Shown here: positions 35,615 to 47,400 of the stretch, piece by piece
Layout: every line of letters starts with the position of its first letter
Position numbering within the stretch: position 1 is the first letter of the stretch
Origin: Tetracladium setigerum
Lineage: Eukaryota; Ascomycota; Leotiomycetes; Helotiales
NCBI GenBank assembly: GCA_031472005.1
Contig: PZJY01000003.1
Coordinates: forward strand, 2,232,001-2,296,000
Reading direction: 5' to 3'
Length of the DNA stretch: 64,000 nucleotides
Position numbers and translations under genes: made by a program
Notes under the pieces: generated by a model
Told to the model about the DNA's origin: nothing
The model's database searches: none
What the model saw: the letters and a program-made list of their open reading frames with translations, nothing else

Positions 35615-37464
35615 CTAAGCCTTCGGCTTAAAAAACACCAATATCTCATGCGCCCCTCTCGCAACACTCCCCCCAATCCCCACCAAAATCTCCCAAATCT
35701 TCCTCGGCAAAAACGTCACGACCCATCCCAACGCCGTCACAATCCACCAAATCACCTCCCCGACACACCCAAACAAACCCTTCATAACCTTATAACTCAC
35801 ATCACCAAACGCCTTGACCCACTCCCACATCTTCAAGGGGAAGGAAACAAAGACAGCGTGCAGGACGTCGCGAACGGCGTTGATGATATCAGTGAGTGAG
35901 AGGTTGCGGAAGAAAGTGATGGTTGCTACGACGGCCGTGTGGATGAGTGAGGTGAGTCTAGTGAGGATTTCGAGGATCGATGTGAGAATTGAGACGATGC
36001 CGCTGTAGATCCATCTCGCGGTTGTGGAAATGGCGCGTGGAATGTGGATGGTGAGCATTTCCCACGTCCATCTCGCCATGCCCTTGATGACTCTGGGGAG
36101 TTCGACCGTGAGGAGTCTCCAGATCCCGATGGCGATGTCTTTGAGGATGCCACCGAGTTCTTTGCCGGTTCGGACGATAAAGGAGGGGAGTCTTTGGATG
36201 CCGCGTTTCATGGCGAGACCGGCTTCACCGATCATTTGGACGCTTTGTCTTGCGCAGGCGTACATGCCGTGGGGGATTTTCTTTAGGCCGTTTAATACCC
36301 ATTTTCCAGCCCTTTTGACCCGTCCAGGCGTTTTGGCGGCTTCAGCAATGCAAGCATCGTAGAAGCGTTTTTTGTTCACCCAGCAGTACACGCACGCTTT
36401 CGACACGGGTTTAACGATGATGTGTTTAGGACACGTCCAGAGGAAGAACTTCTCAATATCCCAGACGAAGAACTTGATGAACTTGCCGATGTGTTCGAGC
36501 GCGTTCTTGACGCGGGCGAGGGAGCGGCGGTGCGAGGTTTGCCATCGGAGGAACCCGCCGCCGCGACGGGTGGGGAGGTAGTCGACGATTTCGCGGTGGT
36601 TGTTGCTGGCTGCCAAGCGGAGGGCGATTTGACCGTCGGGGGCGATGAGGGCGTCGTTGCAGTTGTAGCGTTCGAGGAAGAGTTTGACAAGGGGGAGGTG
36701 GCCGATGGATGAGGCTTGTTGGAGGGGAGTGCGGTGGGTTAGGGTCCAGTAGTTTGAAGCGTTATATTTTGCGTAAGGGGTGCGTTCCTTGGCCTGAGAA
36801 TGGGTGTATTAGTACAGTTATATTATTACTTGTGTTTGATTTTCAAATTTTCAACGAGAGAGGTAGGATAGTGAGGGGTGATACATACCACAATCCCGTA
36901 AGCATCGGGTTCAGCGCCAGCATCCAGAAGTTGCTGAACAATTTTCACATTTTTGGTATCAACAGCTGCTAAGAGGGGAGTTTTCCCGTCCGCATCTTTC
37001 GTATTTGCCGTGACCAGATTTCGGGTCAGGTATATATCGATCACATCACCTTTACCTTCGGCGATAGCTGTGAAATACTGTCGAACGATACTTTCGCGTT
37101 CGAGAAGTTGTCGCTCTTCTTCTGTGAGATCGTCGCGGTGGGAAGAAAGACGGTAGAGATGGCGATAGTCACTGTCTTGGGATGGAGCTGTGGTTTGGAG
37201 GATCGGGCCCGCTTCTTCCTCGTCGTCGCTGTTTGGCGTGGGTCGGGAGCTAGAGCTGGCAACTTCTTTGGTGTAGAGAGGTGGAATATGTCGTGTGTCC
37301 AGGGGCTCAATAGCGGAGACTGGTGGGTGAGAGGAGGTGTCTATGGGGGTGTAGGTTGGGAGTGGTTGAATTCGTCCGGATTGGATACCAGAGATGTAGC
37401 CTTCTGGAGTATCCATATTGGAAGGACTTGACAGGCTTGTTGAGATGTGCTCGTAGTGAACCAT
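35615..37464 (-). CDS. Ankyrin-repeat protein with amphipathic/hydrophobic C-terminus
   Basis: Function unknown. Exons: 37464..36889 and 36793..35615 (584 aa, 95-nt intron, phase 0). The Ser/Pro/Asp-rich N-terminus is probably disordered. Two to three ankyrin repeats follow about 150–270, for example KDADGKTPLLAAVDTKNVKI and HRTPLQQASSIGHLPLVKLF. The remaining ~300 residues are basic and Trp-rich with several hydrophobic stretches (IYSGIVSILTSILEIL, VIWWIVTALGWVVTFLP). This suggests membrane association, perhaps through amphipathic helices. A second ATG at 37416 (MDTPEGYISG) is an equally plausible start. An ankyrin adaptor tethered to a membrane is the best structural description. Confidence 0.75.
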
Positions 37465-39148
37465 CACTAGGTAGGTACTTGATGTATTTCGAGAGGCGAT
37501 ACTATAATATAGAAGTAGGTAGGGTACAGAAAGGCGATACTATAATATATAGTAGATGGGTATCAAACAGGCAGCAAGCAACAAACAATCAAGTAATAGG
37601 TATGAAGTTGGCTCGTGAAAACAACTGCGATACGCGTAAGTAAGGTAAGGAAGTCATCTCAACCATCAGGACATGAACACGAATCTTATACTCCATCCCC
37701 TCATCCTCCATCTGCAACACGACGGTCGAAAGATCGAGTGCGCCGCAAAAGTTGTGGAGGCAGAGTTGAGTTGAGTGAGGTTGATTCAGAATGTGTGACA
37801 CAATATGAAATTGGCTTCTCAGCCCTTTGTTGTGGTTGGCGTGGCTGTGCGCTTGCCTTCGTATTGGGCTGACCGTCAGACAGCCAACCGAGGTGCTGGT
37901 GTTGACCCTTTCTTTTTCCGTGGACGGGAAAGACCCAAACAGATGCTCATTATCATTTTCCGAAAACCCTCATCCAACCTCGGTGTCGTCGATATCATCC
38001 TTTTGATCTTTCGGGCATTTCTTGGTGAATTTCTCGATCTGATGAACTTTGAGTTATCGATAGGCGGGGTCGACTTCCAACGGCACTTCCCACAGACGAC
38101 GACCCCTCTCCTCCTCTCCTTGCTGCCTGGTCAAGTGCTCATCAATAATCCCAACATCTAGAGTAATTGACGTCTAGGATTGGTAGGCATGAAATAAACC
38201 TCTTGAGGATCTTCGCGTTGGGAACCCAGTCGAATGTTGTGTGGTTACAAGCAAGCACGATCTCGATGGACAGATTATCAGACCTCGGTTTCCTGTGTCG
38301 ATGTTGAGATGTTTACTGTAGTAAATGCTGCAATCACATTCACATCTCCTGCAAATCCACCCCTCGTTACTTTCTCCATGGATCGAAATAAAAGACAGTC
38401 TCGATTTCGACAACATCTAGCAACGGCACGTGTCCTTTGGGAGATGAGAGCCTGTGGTTTGATTTGCCCTTGGTCCTTGTTGGTAGGAAGTCGAGGAAGT
38501 GTCGAGAGAACGTGGGGGTGGGCGAAGATGATGCATTGAATGATCGTGAAGGTGGGGCCAAGGAGCTCGCCCAAAAATCTGCAACGTAGATTTTGATTTC
38601 GTTGGTGATACTGTCGTCGGGTTTGCTTGATGCTTGCTTGAAATATTCTGTGCCAAGAAGAGGAGGGAGGGAGGGAGATCAAAATTGGGTCTTTAACCAA
38701 CCCACCGGCATATATTCCAGAGGCATCCTTGGCTTCACTCGAGCCATAAAACTCAAAAGGTTGGAATATTTGCAACGCAAGAAAAGGAGGTCCGACACCA
38801 GGTGTTACCAGTAGACCGGAGAATGCGAATCCAAACATTCATTGCCGGGGAGATACTTCAACCCAACAAAAGAATACAGGTCCGAATCAGCACGAGGATG
38901 TTCTTGCGTCACACAACATCACGGGGTCTAAAGCTGCCAGTCAATGCGAGCCGGAAAATGCTTCATTCCAATTTGAACGCCTCCCTTGTATGTAGACCGT
39001 CCCAATGATACATTATCCTACCACACCCCAAAAAATCAATCAAATCCCCATCATGTGTGAAATATATTGTCCCATTCGCAAAACTTGTCGAAAGATAGAC
39101 ATTTAAGCTTCTAATCGAGGGTCAGTTCCTGTGGATTTTGGTGAGATA
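37465..39148. other. Intergenic, no supported gene
   Basis: Upstream of the ankyrin gene and downstream of the 57-aa secreted protein. A 186-codon minus-strand ORF (38278–38838) lacks motifs, leader or family character and is not called. A direct repeat at 37495–37549 is listed separately. Confidence 0.5.
37495..37549. repeat. Direct repeat of 17 bp upstream of the ankyrin gene
   Basis: GGCGATACTATAATATA occurs at 37495–37511 and again at 37533–37549, 38 bp apart, within 90 bp of the ankyrin start codon. The repeat is AT-rich with a TATA-like core on both strands. Confidence 0.8.
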
Positions 39149-39432
39149 TCAGACAAACTCACTTGTGCCAACAGTGGCGGCATCAAAGGCGACGACCTCT
39201 CCGGCGGCATTGGTCATGGCAGGGGCTTCGGCGTTGACTTGAGGAGCTCGAACTATGATGAGTTTAGTATGGGATATGAGAGTCTTTTCATGCTCGATTG
39301 GTGCTGGATTGTGTTCCAGATGTCGAGGTAGTAAAAGAGAGAGCTATTGGACAACAACATACCAGCGAGTTTGACAGGGCTGGCAGCAACAAGAGCCACA
39401 AGGGACAAAAGGGTGATGATGGAGAATTGCAT
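39149..39432 (-). CDS. Tiny secreted protein (57 aa), two exons
   Basis: Unknown function. Exon 1 (39432..39363) encodes MQFSIITLLSLVALVAASPV, a textbook signal peptide with cleavage after AAS or ASP. A 110-nt intron (39253–39362, GTATGT…ATAG) joins in phase to exon 2 (39252..39149). That gives a mature peptide of about 38 residues, VRAPQVNAEAPAMTNAAGEV…, ending VGTSEFV. There are no cysteines. A GTGAGT near the end could be a donor, but the only nearby acceptor would give a 34-nt intron, so the TGA at 39149–39151 is taken as the stop. It has the look of a small secreted or cell-wall peptide and is too short for confident family placement. Confidence 0.55.
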
Positions 39433-40713
39433 GATTGCGTTGTGTGTGTGGTATTTGGTATTGAAGAACTTCGTAAAAGGAGGGTAATGTCGAGTTTGGA
39501 AGAAGAGTCGTCCGGCGACAGAAATAAAATAAAATTGACTAAAGGAAGGTAGGAAAAGAGGTTTGAAGATGGAGATGAAGAATGAATGACAAGAGAAGAG
39601 AAAAAGAGCAGGAAACAAGACTGGGAAAGGGAGCTTAAAGGCATTTCCAGATGCCAAGGATCATCGTCTTGCCTGTCAGAGGTCGAGGCCCAAAAAGGCA
39701 TTCTCATCATCCCATCCCAACGCGTCTATGTTCATCCGAAGGGCCGGAGGGAAAAGATGGCTGACAGCAAAAGCGGTGCAACTCCTGATGTTTAGACCAC
39801 GGCCATCACAACCGCATTTCACTTGAAATGGGCGAGCTCATTGGTGAGGTTGGGCATCTCAGCCGTGATGTTGGAGGGTCCGAAGAAGCAGAACAGGGGT
39901 CTGAGGAGAAGCGAGAAGTTGAGACGGCCGTTGAGACGACGTCTGAGACGCTGCCGCGCTTCGTGCGGTCATCAAGCATTGAGATGGGCGAAGAATTGAA
40001 ATGGGAAGCGAAGAAAGCGAGGGCCCCCGTCCGAGGCCCAGAATAGGACCTGGATGTGTCTAGTTCCGGGAGATGATTCACGCATCTGATGTTTCGAGGT
40101 TTCTCACTCATGCCAACAACCAACTCTGTGATCTGCATTATTATTGTGCACAGAGGAAATTAGCAAGAGGACTTTGGACTGTGGGACGAATTTCGGTGAC
40201 TGGCGGATTGACTTGACTGAAGTTTTGGAGATGAAACAAGGAACAAAACAGAGTTTACGGAGTTTCAAAAACCAAATAACATAAGCTGTCTGTCCACCTT
40301 ATCTTATGTTAGCGACTCTGCACGTGACCGTACGTGCCAAGCACGCCAAGGCTTTGCAGCTCTTCATACGGGGGTACGGAGGTACAGCCGCAAGCACTTC
40401 CACTTCTTGTTTGCAGCATGAGACATGGGGCCACCCCGCCAAACAACGTCAACAGAGAGTGTTGACCCCTCATCTCTTGCACTCTTTCCCTCTCCTGTAC
40501 CACTCTACCATTTCAACTCTTCTCCTCCTCCTCCTCCTTCTCTTCTCCCTCCTCCCTCCTCCTCTCTCTCTTCAGCTTCCCCACAACCTTCAAATTCATC
40601 TACCTATCTTGGCCGTCCCAACTACTCCAACATCTTCCATTCTTGAACCGGTTACCTAATCTTCACAACTCCCTTCATTGACCTTGATTACCAACCTACC
40701 TTCCTACTCAGAC
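39433..40713. other. Divergent intergenic region
   Basis: Upstream of the tiny secreted protein (−) and the AMMECR1 gene (+). It contains a CACGTGA core near 40323 and a strong pyrimidine tract (about 40490–40580) feeding the AMMECR1 start. The ORFs at 39806–40138 (−) and 39828–40046 (+) overlap each other and are not supported. Confidence 0.55.
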
Positions 40714-41574
40714 ATGGCCACCGTCGCACACTGCCTCTTCTGCTTCGAAGCCCTCGCGGCTACCCTCGAAAAGCGACCTCCCCTCAGTCTCGCCCAAATC
40801 CAAGATTCCTGGTCCTCCTATCCCAAAGGTCTCGAAGACTCGAACTCTTCCGCTGAAGAATCAGCAGACGAACCCCCAACAACCACTTCCCTCCCCAAGA
40901 AAACCCCCCTCTCGCACCTCTCCTCCAGCTCCGGATCTACACCCGGCTCATCCTCCTCGTCGCTCTCGCAAACCACCGCCCAAACTACTCCTTCTTCCAG
41001 CAGCACTTTCGTTCCCATCGGCGTCCATCCCACACGCACCTCCCAACGCTCCAGCAATCTGACTGAATTCCCCCTCTTCGTGACCTGGAATACCGTATCT
41101 CCTCGCTCCGGCTCTCGTTCCCTGAGAGGCTGTATCGGCACATTTGAAGCCCTCCCTCTAACGACGGGCTTATCCTCCTACGCGCTTACCTCCGCACTCT
41201 CCGATCACCGCTTCTCGCCCGTTTCTAAATCCGAACTACCCTCTCTCGAAGTCTCCGTGACACTCCTCACGGATTTTGAAGACGCAAAAGATGCTTTAGA
41301 CTGGGAACTCGGCGTGCACGGGATTCGCATCTCATTCTATGCGCGGAATAGACGGTATGGGGCTTGCTACTTGCCAGACGTGGCGGTGGAACAGGGCTGG
41401 ACGAAGGAAGAGACTATTGTGAGTTTGATGCGCAAGGGCGGCTGGAGTGGGAAGAAGGATAAATGGAGGGAGGTAGAGGACATGAAGGTCGTGCGATTCC
41501 AGGGTTTCGTGGAGAGCGTCGGATATGAGGAGTTCAATGATTGGCGCAAGTGGGAGGAGGAGAATGGGAAATAA
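40714..41574 (+). CDS. AMMECR1-domain protein
   Basis: Conserved eukaryotic and archaeal AMMECR1 family; biochemical role not established. Single exon, 286 aa, starting MATVAHCLFCFEALAATLEK. The signature LRGCIGTF is at about 137–144, followed by LSSYALTSALSDHRFSPVSK and the DWELGVHGIRISF block. The C-terminal GWTKEETIVSLMRKGGWSG also matches the family. A Ser/Thr-rich insert (about residues 45–115) splits the N-terminal part of the domain, as is common in fungal members. An in-frame ATG 12 codons upstream is less likely, because MATVAHC starts the conserved block. Confidence 0.9.
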   Translation: MATVAHCLFCFEALAATLEKRPPLSLAQIQDSWSSYPKGLEDSNSSAEESADEPPTTTSLPKKTPLSHLSSSSGSTPGSSSSSLSQTTAQTTPSSSSTFVPIGVHPTRTSQRSSNLTEFPLFVTWNTVSPRSGSRSLRGCIGTFEALPLTTGLSSYALTSALSDHRFSPVSKSELPSLEVSVTLLTDFEDAKDALDWELGVHGIRISFYARNRRYGACYLPDVAVEQGWTKEETIVSLMRKGGWSGKKDKWREVEDMKVVRFQGFVESVGYEEFNDWRKWEEENGK

Positions 41575-42239
41575 GACTATACCTACTTGCTTATTACTCT
41601 ACACAAGAGGATCTATAGAACTGGGATTCTAGATGATTGAATTGGGAAACGCAAATCTTTGCATAGAGGGGGAACAGGATGGGATGGTATGGGATAGGAC
41701 GGGATTGGATTGAATGGTATGGGATGGCGCTTTGGATCACGGGAGTTTAACGGTGATGTCTTATGGTAGGTATATTCTAGAATTGGCATGATTCGATGCC
41801 CCAATTAATGACCTTGATATTCACGAATGTAAACACGGCCACGAATGAGTGGCAGCACACGTGTTTTCAACGCCTTCGCGAGTTGTTACATACACAAATC
41901 TCGCACGGAGACAAACAACACACAGAGTAAAAGGGTGCATGTGCTGGCTGGCTTCTTTTGGCGCTCTAGATATCTCCGTTTTCCCTCTTACTAATAATAA
42001 CCAAGCAGTTCGTAACCGACAGATATTCTATCATACAAACCAACTGCCAGCCGGAAAATCAGCCAGAGAAGGCAGGCTGTCATCACACATCGAGGTTGTC
42101 AGAACTTATCGAGGAGTGAGTGGTGTTTTGGAAACGTCGACATATATCTAGCAGACAACGCCATTAGCACCACCACCACCAGGACTCTCTCAATGCCGGA
42201 GGCCAGAGAGAATGGACTTCATGGAAGACAAATTATACC

Positions 42240-42273
42240 ACACACACACACACGCACTCTCTCTCTCTCTCTT
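42240..42273. repeat. (CA)n–(CT)n compound microsatellite
   Basis: A CA run is followed within a few bases by a CT run; both are simple dinucleotide repeats. Confidence 0.85.
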
Positions 42274-42499
42274 CCTCCCCTCAATCTCGAGCTTCTCCTT
42301 TTTTTTTTTTGCATTTCTAGAATTAGACACTGGAAAAGAAAAATGGCTCGAATAGAGAAGACGGAAAGGAAGAAAAACTCGGGGAAGTTGGAAATCATAA
42401 TTCAAAAATAAGAACTAACAAAGCAAACCAAATCAAATCAACACCAAACCAAACCAAGGAAGAAAATTCCACGAGCAGGAAATCACATAAAGCAAGGAT

Positions 42500-42501
<2 letters not shown>

Positions 42502-42536
<35 letters not shown>
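42502..42536. repeat. (CA)n microsatellite
   Basis: Uninterrupted CA dinucleotide run of about 17 units. Confidence 0.95.
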
Positions 42537-42539
<3 letters not shown>

Positions 42540-43556
42540 AACAGCCCCAACGGATCGGATCAAGAAACAAACAATACTTCTTTTCTAAAATAAAAATTTC
42601 CCCTTTTTGTATTTTTTGTTCCTTACACGCCCCCACTAATCTGAACGCATTCTAGAGAGAGAGAGAAAAAAAGGCCCTGAGTAAGTAAGATATCTATGAA
42701 TACCTCGAGGTAGATATCTATCTATATAAAAATACCCACCGTACTCTTCTACTCCACCCTGTCTGCTCACATCACATCACATTCACTGGTCGAGTGTTTT
42801 CGTTTCAACGACCACCCACCACCTCTTCCCTCCTTTCCTCTCTCTCTCTCCCCATCTCTCCAAACAAACACACGGCCCCACAGTCTGTCTACCCTTCCTT
42901 CCACCCAAAACAAAGATGGAAAGTTTCCACACAACGCAACGCAACGTCATTAACGACGAACGAAAACCCATTTTTATATTCCCTTCCCATCTGGTATCTA
43001 GAAACAGACTCTCAGAAGACTAAAAAAAAAAAAACACAGGCACAAACACACACACACACACATGCACGCAAAAAAGACCGACAGAATCAATTCCCCTCCT
43101 CATATTCGGTCAAAGCGCTGCTCTCTTTTGCTTTTTTGCTTTTTTTTGGTATCCACCACCAAAGTTCGTATTTCCTTTCCTTTCCTTTTCATTCCATTCC
43201 CATTCGAGAGACCCCTCCGTAATTTTGTGTACAATTGAAAAGAAAAAGAAAAAAAAGGCTCAGTTCGAGGAATTGTTTAATTCTCGAGGTGAGAGCTTTC
43301 GTTTATGGTCGTCGTTGGTTTTGGTTTATGCTCATGAAGAAAGGAGAAAAATGAAGCTTGAAATGACAGAACAGGAAGAGGGCAAGAGAATAAAAGAGAA
43401 AAGTGGACAGGTATATTCGTGAGAGTAATAATGTAAAAAAGACATGATAAGGAACGGACAAACAAACAAACGAACAATAGAAAAGGGTACATGCGAAAGC
43501 AAAAGAGCAAAAAAGAAAAAAGGCTTGAAAGACAGCCAAATAATTATTCCCATCGC

Positions 43557-44457
43557 TCACCAACACTTCATCTTCCTCCACACTTCGCGAAACCACCTCT
43601 TCCCCTTACCACCCTCACTATTCTCTGGAGGGAAGCTTAATTCCTTCTCTGGGCCACCAGGCAGGGGGCTCAACGGCGCTGTCACGGCTCTCCTCGTCCC
43701 GGTACCAGAACCTAATAAGTGTTCACTCCCCACACTCAATTTCCTGCCTGCCAACCCGGGCGTCTTGACGCCTATACTTGGTTTCCTCCCTCCAACACCA
43801 CCACCAGGAGAAGAAGTAGGGTCATCCTCCCCCAAGCCTCTCTCCTCGCCTGCACAACCCTCCTCACAATCAACGCAAATGTTTCCTCGATATTGACCGT
43901 ATTCCTCGCACTCGTCTCCATGAAGCCACAACCCCTCTCCTTCGCCCATCGCAAGCCCATCTGCGCAGGTACTTGTCTTGATTCCTGTAAGTCGCATTTG
44001 TTCCCCGCGACGATCTTTACTGGTTTCACCGGCGGTAACGACGTATTGTCTCTTCCCACTCCACCCCTCGCCTTCTTCTTCGTAGGACTAGAATTCGCAT
44101 TCTCCCACGCATCCGCCCGCATCTCCTGCTCAATATCAATCAAATCGCAAAACTCTCCTAGGGCATCCAGGCTCTCACGCACTGTGATGTCGTAGACGAG
44201 TAAGAATGCATCGGATTTTAGGTTCGAGGATGCCCACATGCCGCGATATTCTTCTTGTCCTGCGGTGTCGGTGAGGGAGAGGTGGTAGGTTTGTCCGTCG
44301 ATGCGCCGTGTGAGGGAGTAGGAGTCTTCGATTGTGGGGTCGTACTCAGATGTCCATTGTGAGCGGACGAGGCGAAGTGTTATACTAGACTTGCCACAGC
44401 CGCCGTCGCCGCAAATGGTGATGGTGATTTTTTGGGGGTGTCGGTCGGGGAGGCCAT
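43557..44457 (-). CDS. Ras-like small GTPase, with two apparent 1-nt deletions
   Basis: GTP-binding switch of the Ras superfamily. No introns. P-loop GDGGCGKSS (~17–25), switch I YDPTIEDSY, switch II DTAGQEEYRG, G4 NKCD and G5 ETSAR are all present. An insert (SSPTKKKARGGVGRD) precedes G4. Two frame breaks are seen. First, just after the start: MASPTDTP must lose no frame to reach KITITICGDGG, which needs one more base at the C5/A6 run (plus 44428–44438). Second, after RREAW: five G (plus C 43829–43833) must be six to read GEDDPTSSPGGGVGGRKP. With both restored the CDS is 903 nt (300 aa) and ends in a Ser/Gly-rich tail plus KRWFREVWRKMKCW. There is a cysteine next to last, but no CAAX box. 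Uncorrected, no good ATG fits the GTPase frame. Confidence 0.88.
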
Positions 44458-47400
44458 TGTTGCTGTCGTGTATTATTTTTGTGTATCTTTTGGTGGCCGT
44501 GTACGAGGGTAATGAATGGGGAGTTTGGGAGGTAGGGTTTTGTTTGTTGTTGTTGTACGGGGAGTATGTGATCGGGTGTGTTTGATGTGATGAGATCCTC
44601 AGCGATGTGATATCCAGTTTTGTTTCCACCTTGCGTTTGCAACCTGCTCTTCCCGTATTATGTAACCCGAGGTACCAATTATGGTTGTGTCCGTAAGTGC
44701 TTTGGTGGTTTATCGTGATGTTCGGCTTCGTCTTCCCCGTGGGTGTTCGTCGTCCCTGAATATCACTTTCTGCCGATCGTCCCCCTTCCGAAGCTCTCCC
44801 TTTAAAGATAGCTCTCGGTCTCCCTAGCTTCCCTTCACAAGCAAACCGACTCTTCAGATGATCAAGTAGACAAAAGGCCAAAGAAACAACAGTTGCGCGT
44901 GAACTTGCTCCTCCCAATTGGAAAAGCTCTGGAAAAAAGTGAAAAGGTAGTTGTGGGATATCGACAGGGGAAGAAAATCCCAGAATTGGGTGTCAATGGT
45001 TTCGGTCGGTGATATCTTGTCTTGCTCTCATGCACAGTCGAGGGGTCCAAGCACAAATGCACTTCCTAAGCCCGTAGCTTGGAGCTTTTCAGCACCACAC
45101 CACCTTTCGCTCCTGCGTGGAGATTTGGCGATAACGGTCTGCCCTGTTCGTGCGTGATGAGGCGTCCGGAACGACTTCAGATTCGTCAGTGATGCCAGTC
45201 GCCTGAGGGAGAGGTCGACGGGCCTTTGATTCGCGTGCTGGACGTGGAATTGCGGGGTGGCTGCGTTTCAAGACTGGGCGGCGTGGGATCTTTTCTGGAA
45301 ATTGGGGGGTGGTGTACCCGGAAGTGGTGATATGTGGTGGTGATGGATGGTGATGTTGAGTGTTGTCGATGGCTTTTGTGGTGTTTTGGGTGTGACGATG
45401 CGATGCCGTTCTGCTTTTGAGGTGGGTGCGTGTGGGTGTGTGAGAGAGGGATGGAGGGGCAAAACAGAAGCCAGTCCTTACGATGTGTGACAAGGAGAGG
45501 TTATGGCGAGAATAATGTCAATAATGAACGGAGCACAGATCATTCAAAGGAGAAGGAATATACTCGTATATAATTATCATTCTCAAGGGAGGGGGAAAGA
45601 AATGATGATAATGAGTGTGATCCATTGCTTTTTGTTGGGTCCCAGCGAGGGAAACAGAAGTTGCTTTTTATTGTTCGATGGGCTGTTTCCTGTCCCACTG
45701 CCAAAATAGTAGGGGGGAGGAGGAGGAGGTAGAAACGAAGCGAACGCCGCCACGAGAGACACGAGCTTTTGTTTCTGTTTCTGGTTTCGGTCCGTCCCCC
45801 TTGTTTGCTCATGAATATTTCAAGCTCTCAACCACCACCCCTTTTCCATCTTCTTCTCCGAGTCCTAGAGAAGTATGTGTTACTGTACTATTATTCCAGC
45901 TAACCTTCACCAGCAAGGTAAATAGTCCCGCTGAATACTGCCTTCGCGTAGCGCTGGAAACGCCATGTCGTTTCATTTATTTAGGAGGGCGGTTTTTCTA
46001 CAAAAGTCGGGACTTTCAACCTGCATGAGCAAGGGATACTCTACAGTAGCACGAGCGGACGGATCTGTCCAGAAGTCCGCCTCCTCGCTCCCATTCATCC
46101 CATTCGACTCGTTTGTGCGTTACACAAACATGACGAAAGTCGGCATCATCCTCAAAAAGAAAAGGAGAATAAAGAAGGGAAAGGGAAACTTCCTTCTTCC
46201 TTCCCGGTTCCAGGTCCCCGGGCTCAACCCCGTTCACAACCACACAGACTGTCTCTGCGCGCTGCCCTCCACATCCCTCGAATCTCGATCATCACGATCT
46301 CACGATGAGAGCTACGGAGTAGAGCTAGAGCTAGCCTTCCTTTCTTCCGCCTCTCGTTTCGTCTTTCCAGTTCTCTTCTAGCTTGCAAGCCTCGCTCGCT
46401 TTCCTCCGTAGCGACATCTCGGATCCGAACCGTTGTTATCGCACCACCATTGGAGGGTTTAAACTTCGCATTTCGTTAGATTCGCATGCAACTCAAAGAA
46501 AAGTCCCTGCGTCTTCTTGCTTGTTATTGTCAATTATTGGACGAACCTGCAAATTGTAACTTCAAGCTATCGAAGAGGGGGTCCCAACCAGAGGGGTCAG
46601 ATGGACGAACTGATATTGTCAACTTTATTATGCCTCTTGCATGGATCCGCCCATCAATAATGCAGTTGGCACGGGCAAAACCCCAAAAGGCAAGTGGGTG
46701 TAATTCGTGGATGAGAACATCAGATGGAGAATTCCCTGCAGATTGCAAGTCGTATGCGGTGTTTGGACATCGCAATTGCCAATCATCTTCTCTCGGGCTG
46801 CGGTGGGGAAGGTTGCGGTGAAGTGCCCATACTTGAAATCTCCAACTTTTTTGTTTATCGCTTTGCTTTTGCTGCATATCTTATCCGCTTGGTTTTTGAA
46901 GAGTTTTCCACTTCTTTCCTTTTTTTCTTGCGTTCTTTTGAACCAAAAGTTGGGTCTAGAAGGTGGCAGTGCCTGACCGACAATAAGCAATATACCGCAA
47001 TGTGCTAAGATGTACTGCTACCGTCCGAGGATGAAGGGTCCTTACGTATTCTTTTCATGCTTGACATTTAAGGAGAAACTGTCAATATTCCACTCAATGT
47101 TGGAGATCATGAGAATGTGAACATCGATAACCTGTTTTCCATCCGGTTCTAGCAAATCGATGTGTCAGACCTGAATGCCAGCGCAACACCAGCTCTCAAT
47201 AAGAAATATACTCTCTGGCTCCACCTCAAAGAGATCAGAAAAAAAAAGACATTCATCACAAACTTCGGCAGTCGTGAAGGCTTTGTGGCAACTGCACCGC
47301 AAGCCTGCAATTCAATGCCATTGAGTGAACGGAGAGATGTTCCTTCAGAACTTCACGGACATTTCCTCCGGATGTTCAAGAGCCAACGAACACAACGTTC

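Larger units (their letters stand above)
41575..43556. other. Convergent intergenic region rich in simple repeats
   Basis: 2 kb between AMMECR1 (+) and the Ras-like gene (−). It is dominated by microsatellites and polypurine/polypyrimidine stretches: (CA)n and (CT)n near 42240–42275, (CA)n at 42502–42536 and A- or T-runs near 42300, 43022 and 43141. The many small ORFs here reflect low complexity. Confidence 0.6.

Noticed and set aside
36422..36712. Plus-strand ORF opposite the ankyrin gene
   Set aside because: Shadow of the real minus-strand exon; acidic composition follows from the complementary codons.
38278..38838. 186-codon minus-strand ORF
   Set aside because: Same reasons; overlapping ORFs in other frames are almost as long.
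46420..46440. GGATCCGAACC resembling a tRNA B-box on the minus strand
   Set aside because: No matching A-box, acceptor stem or anticodon arm could be built around it.
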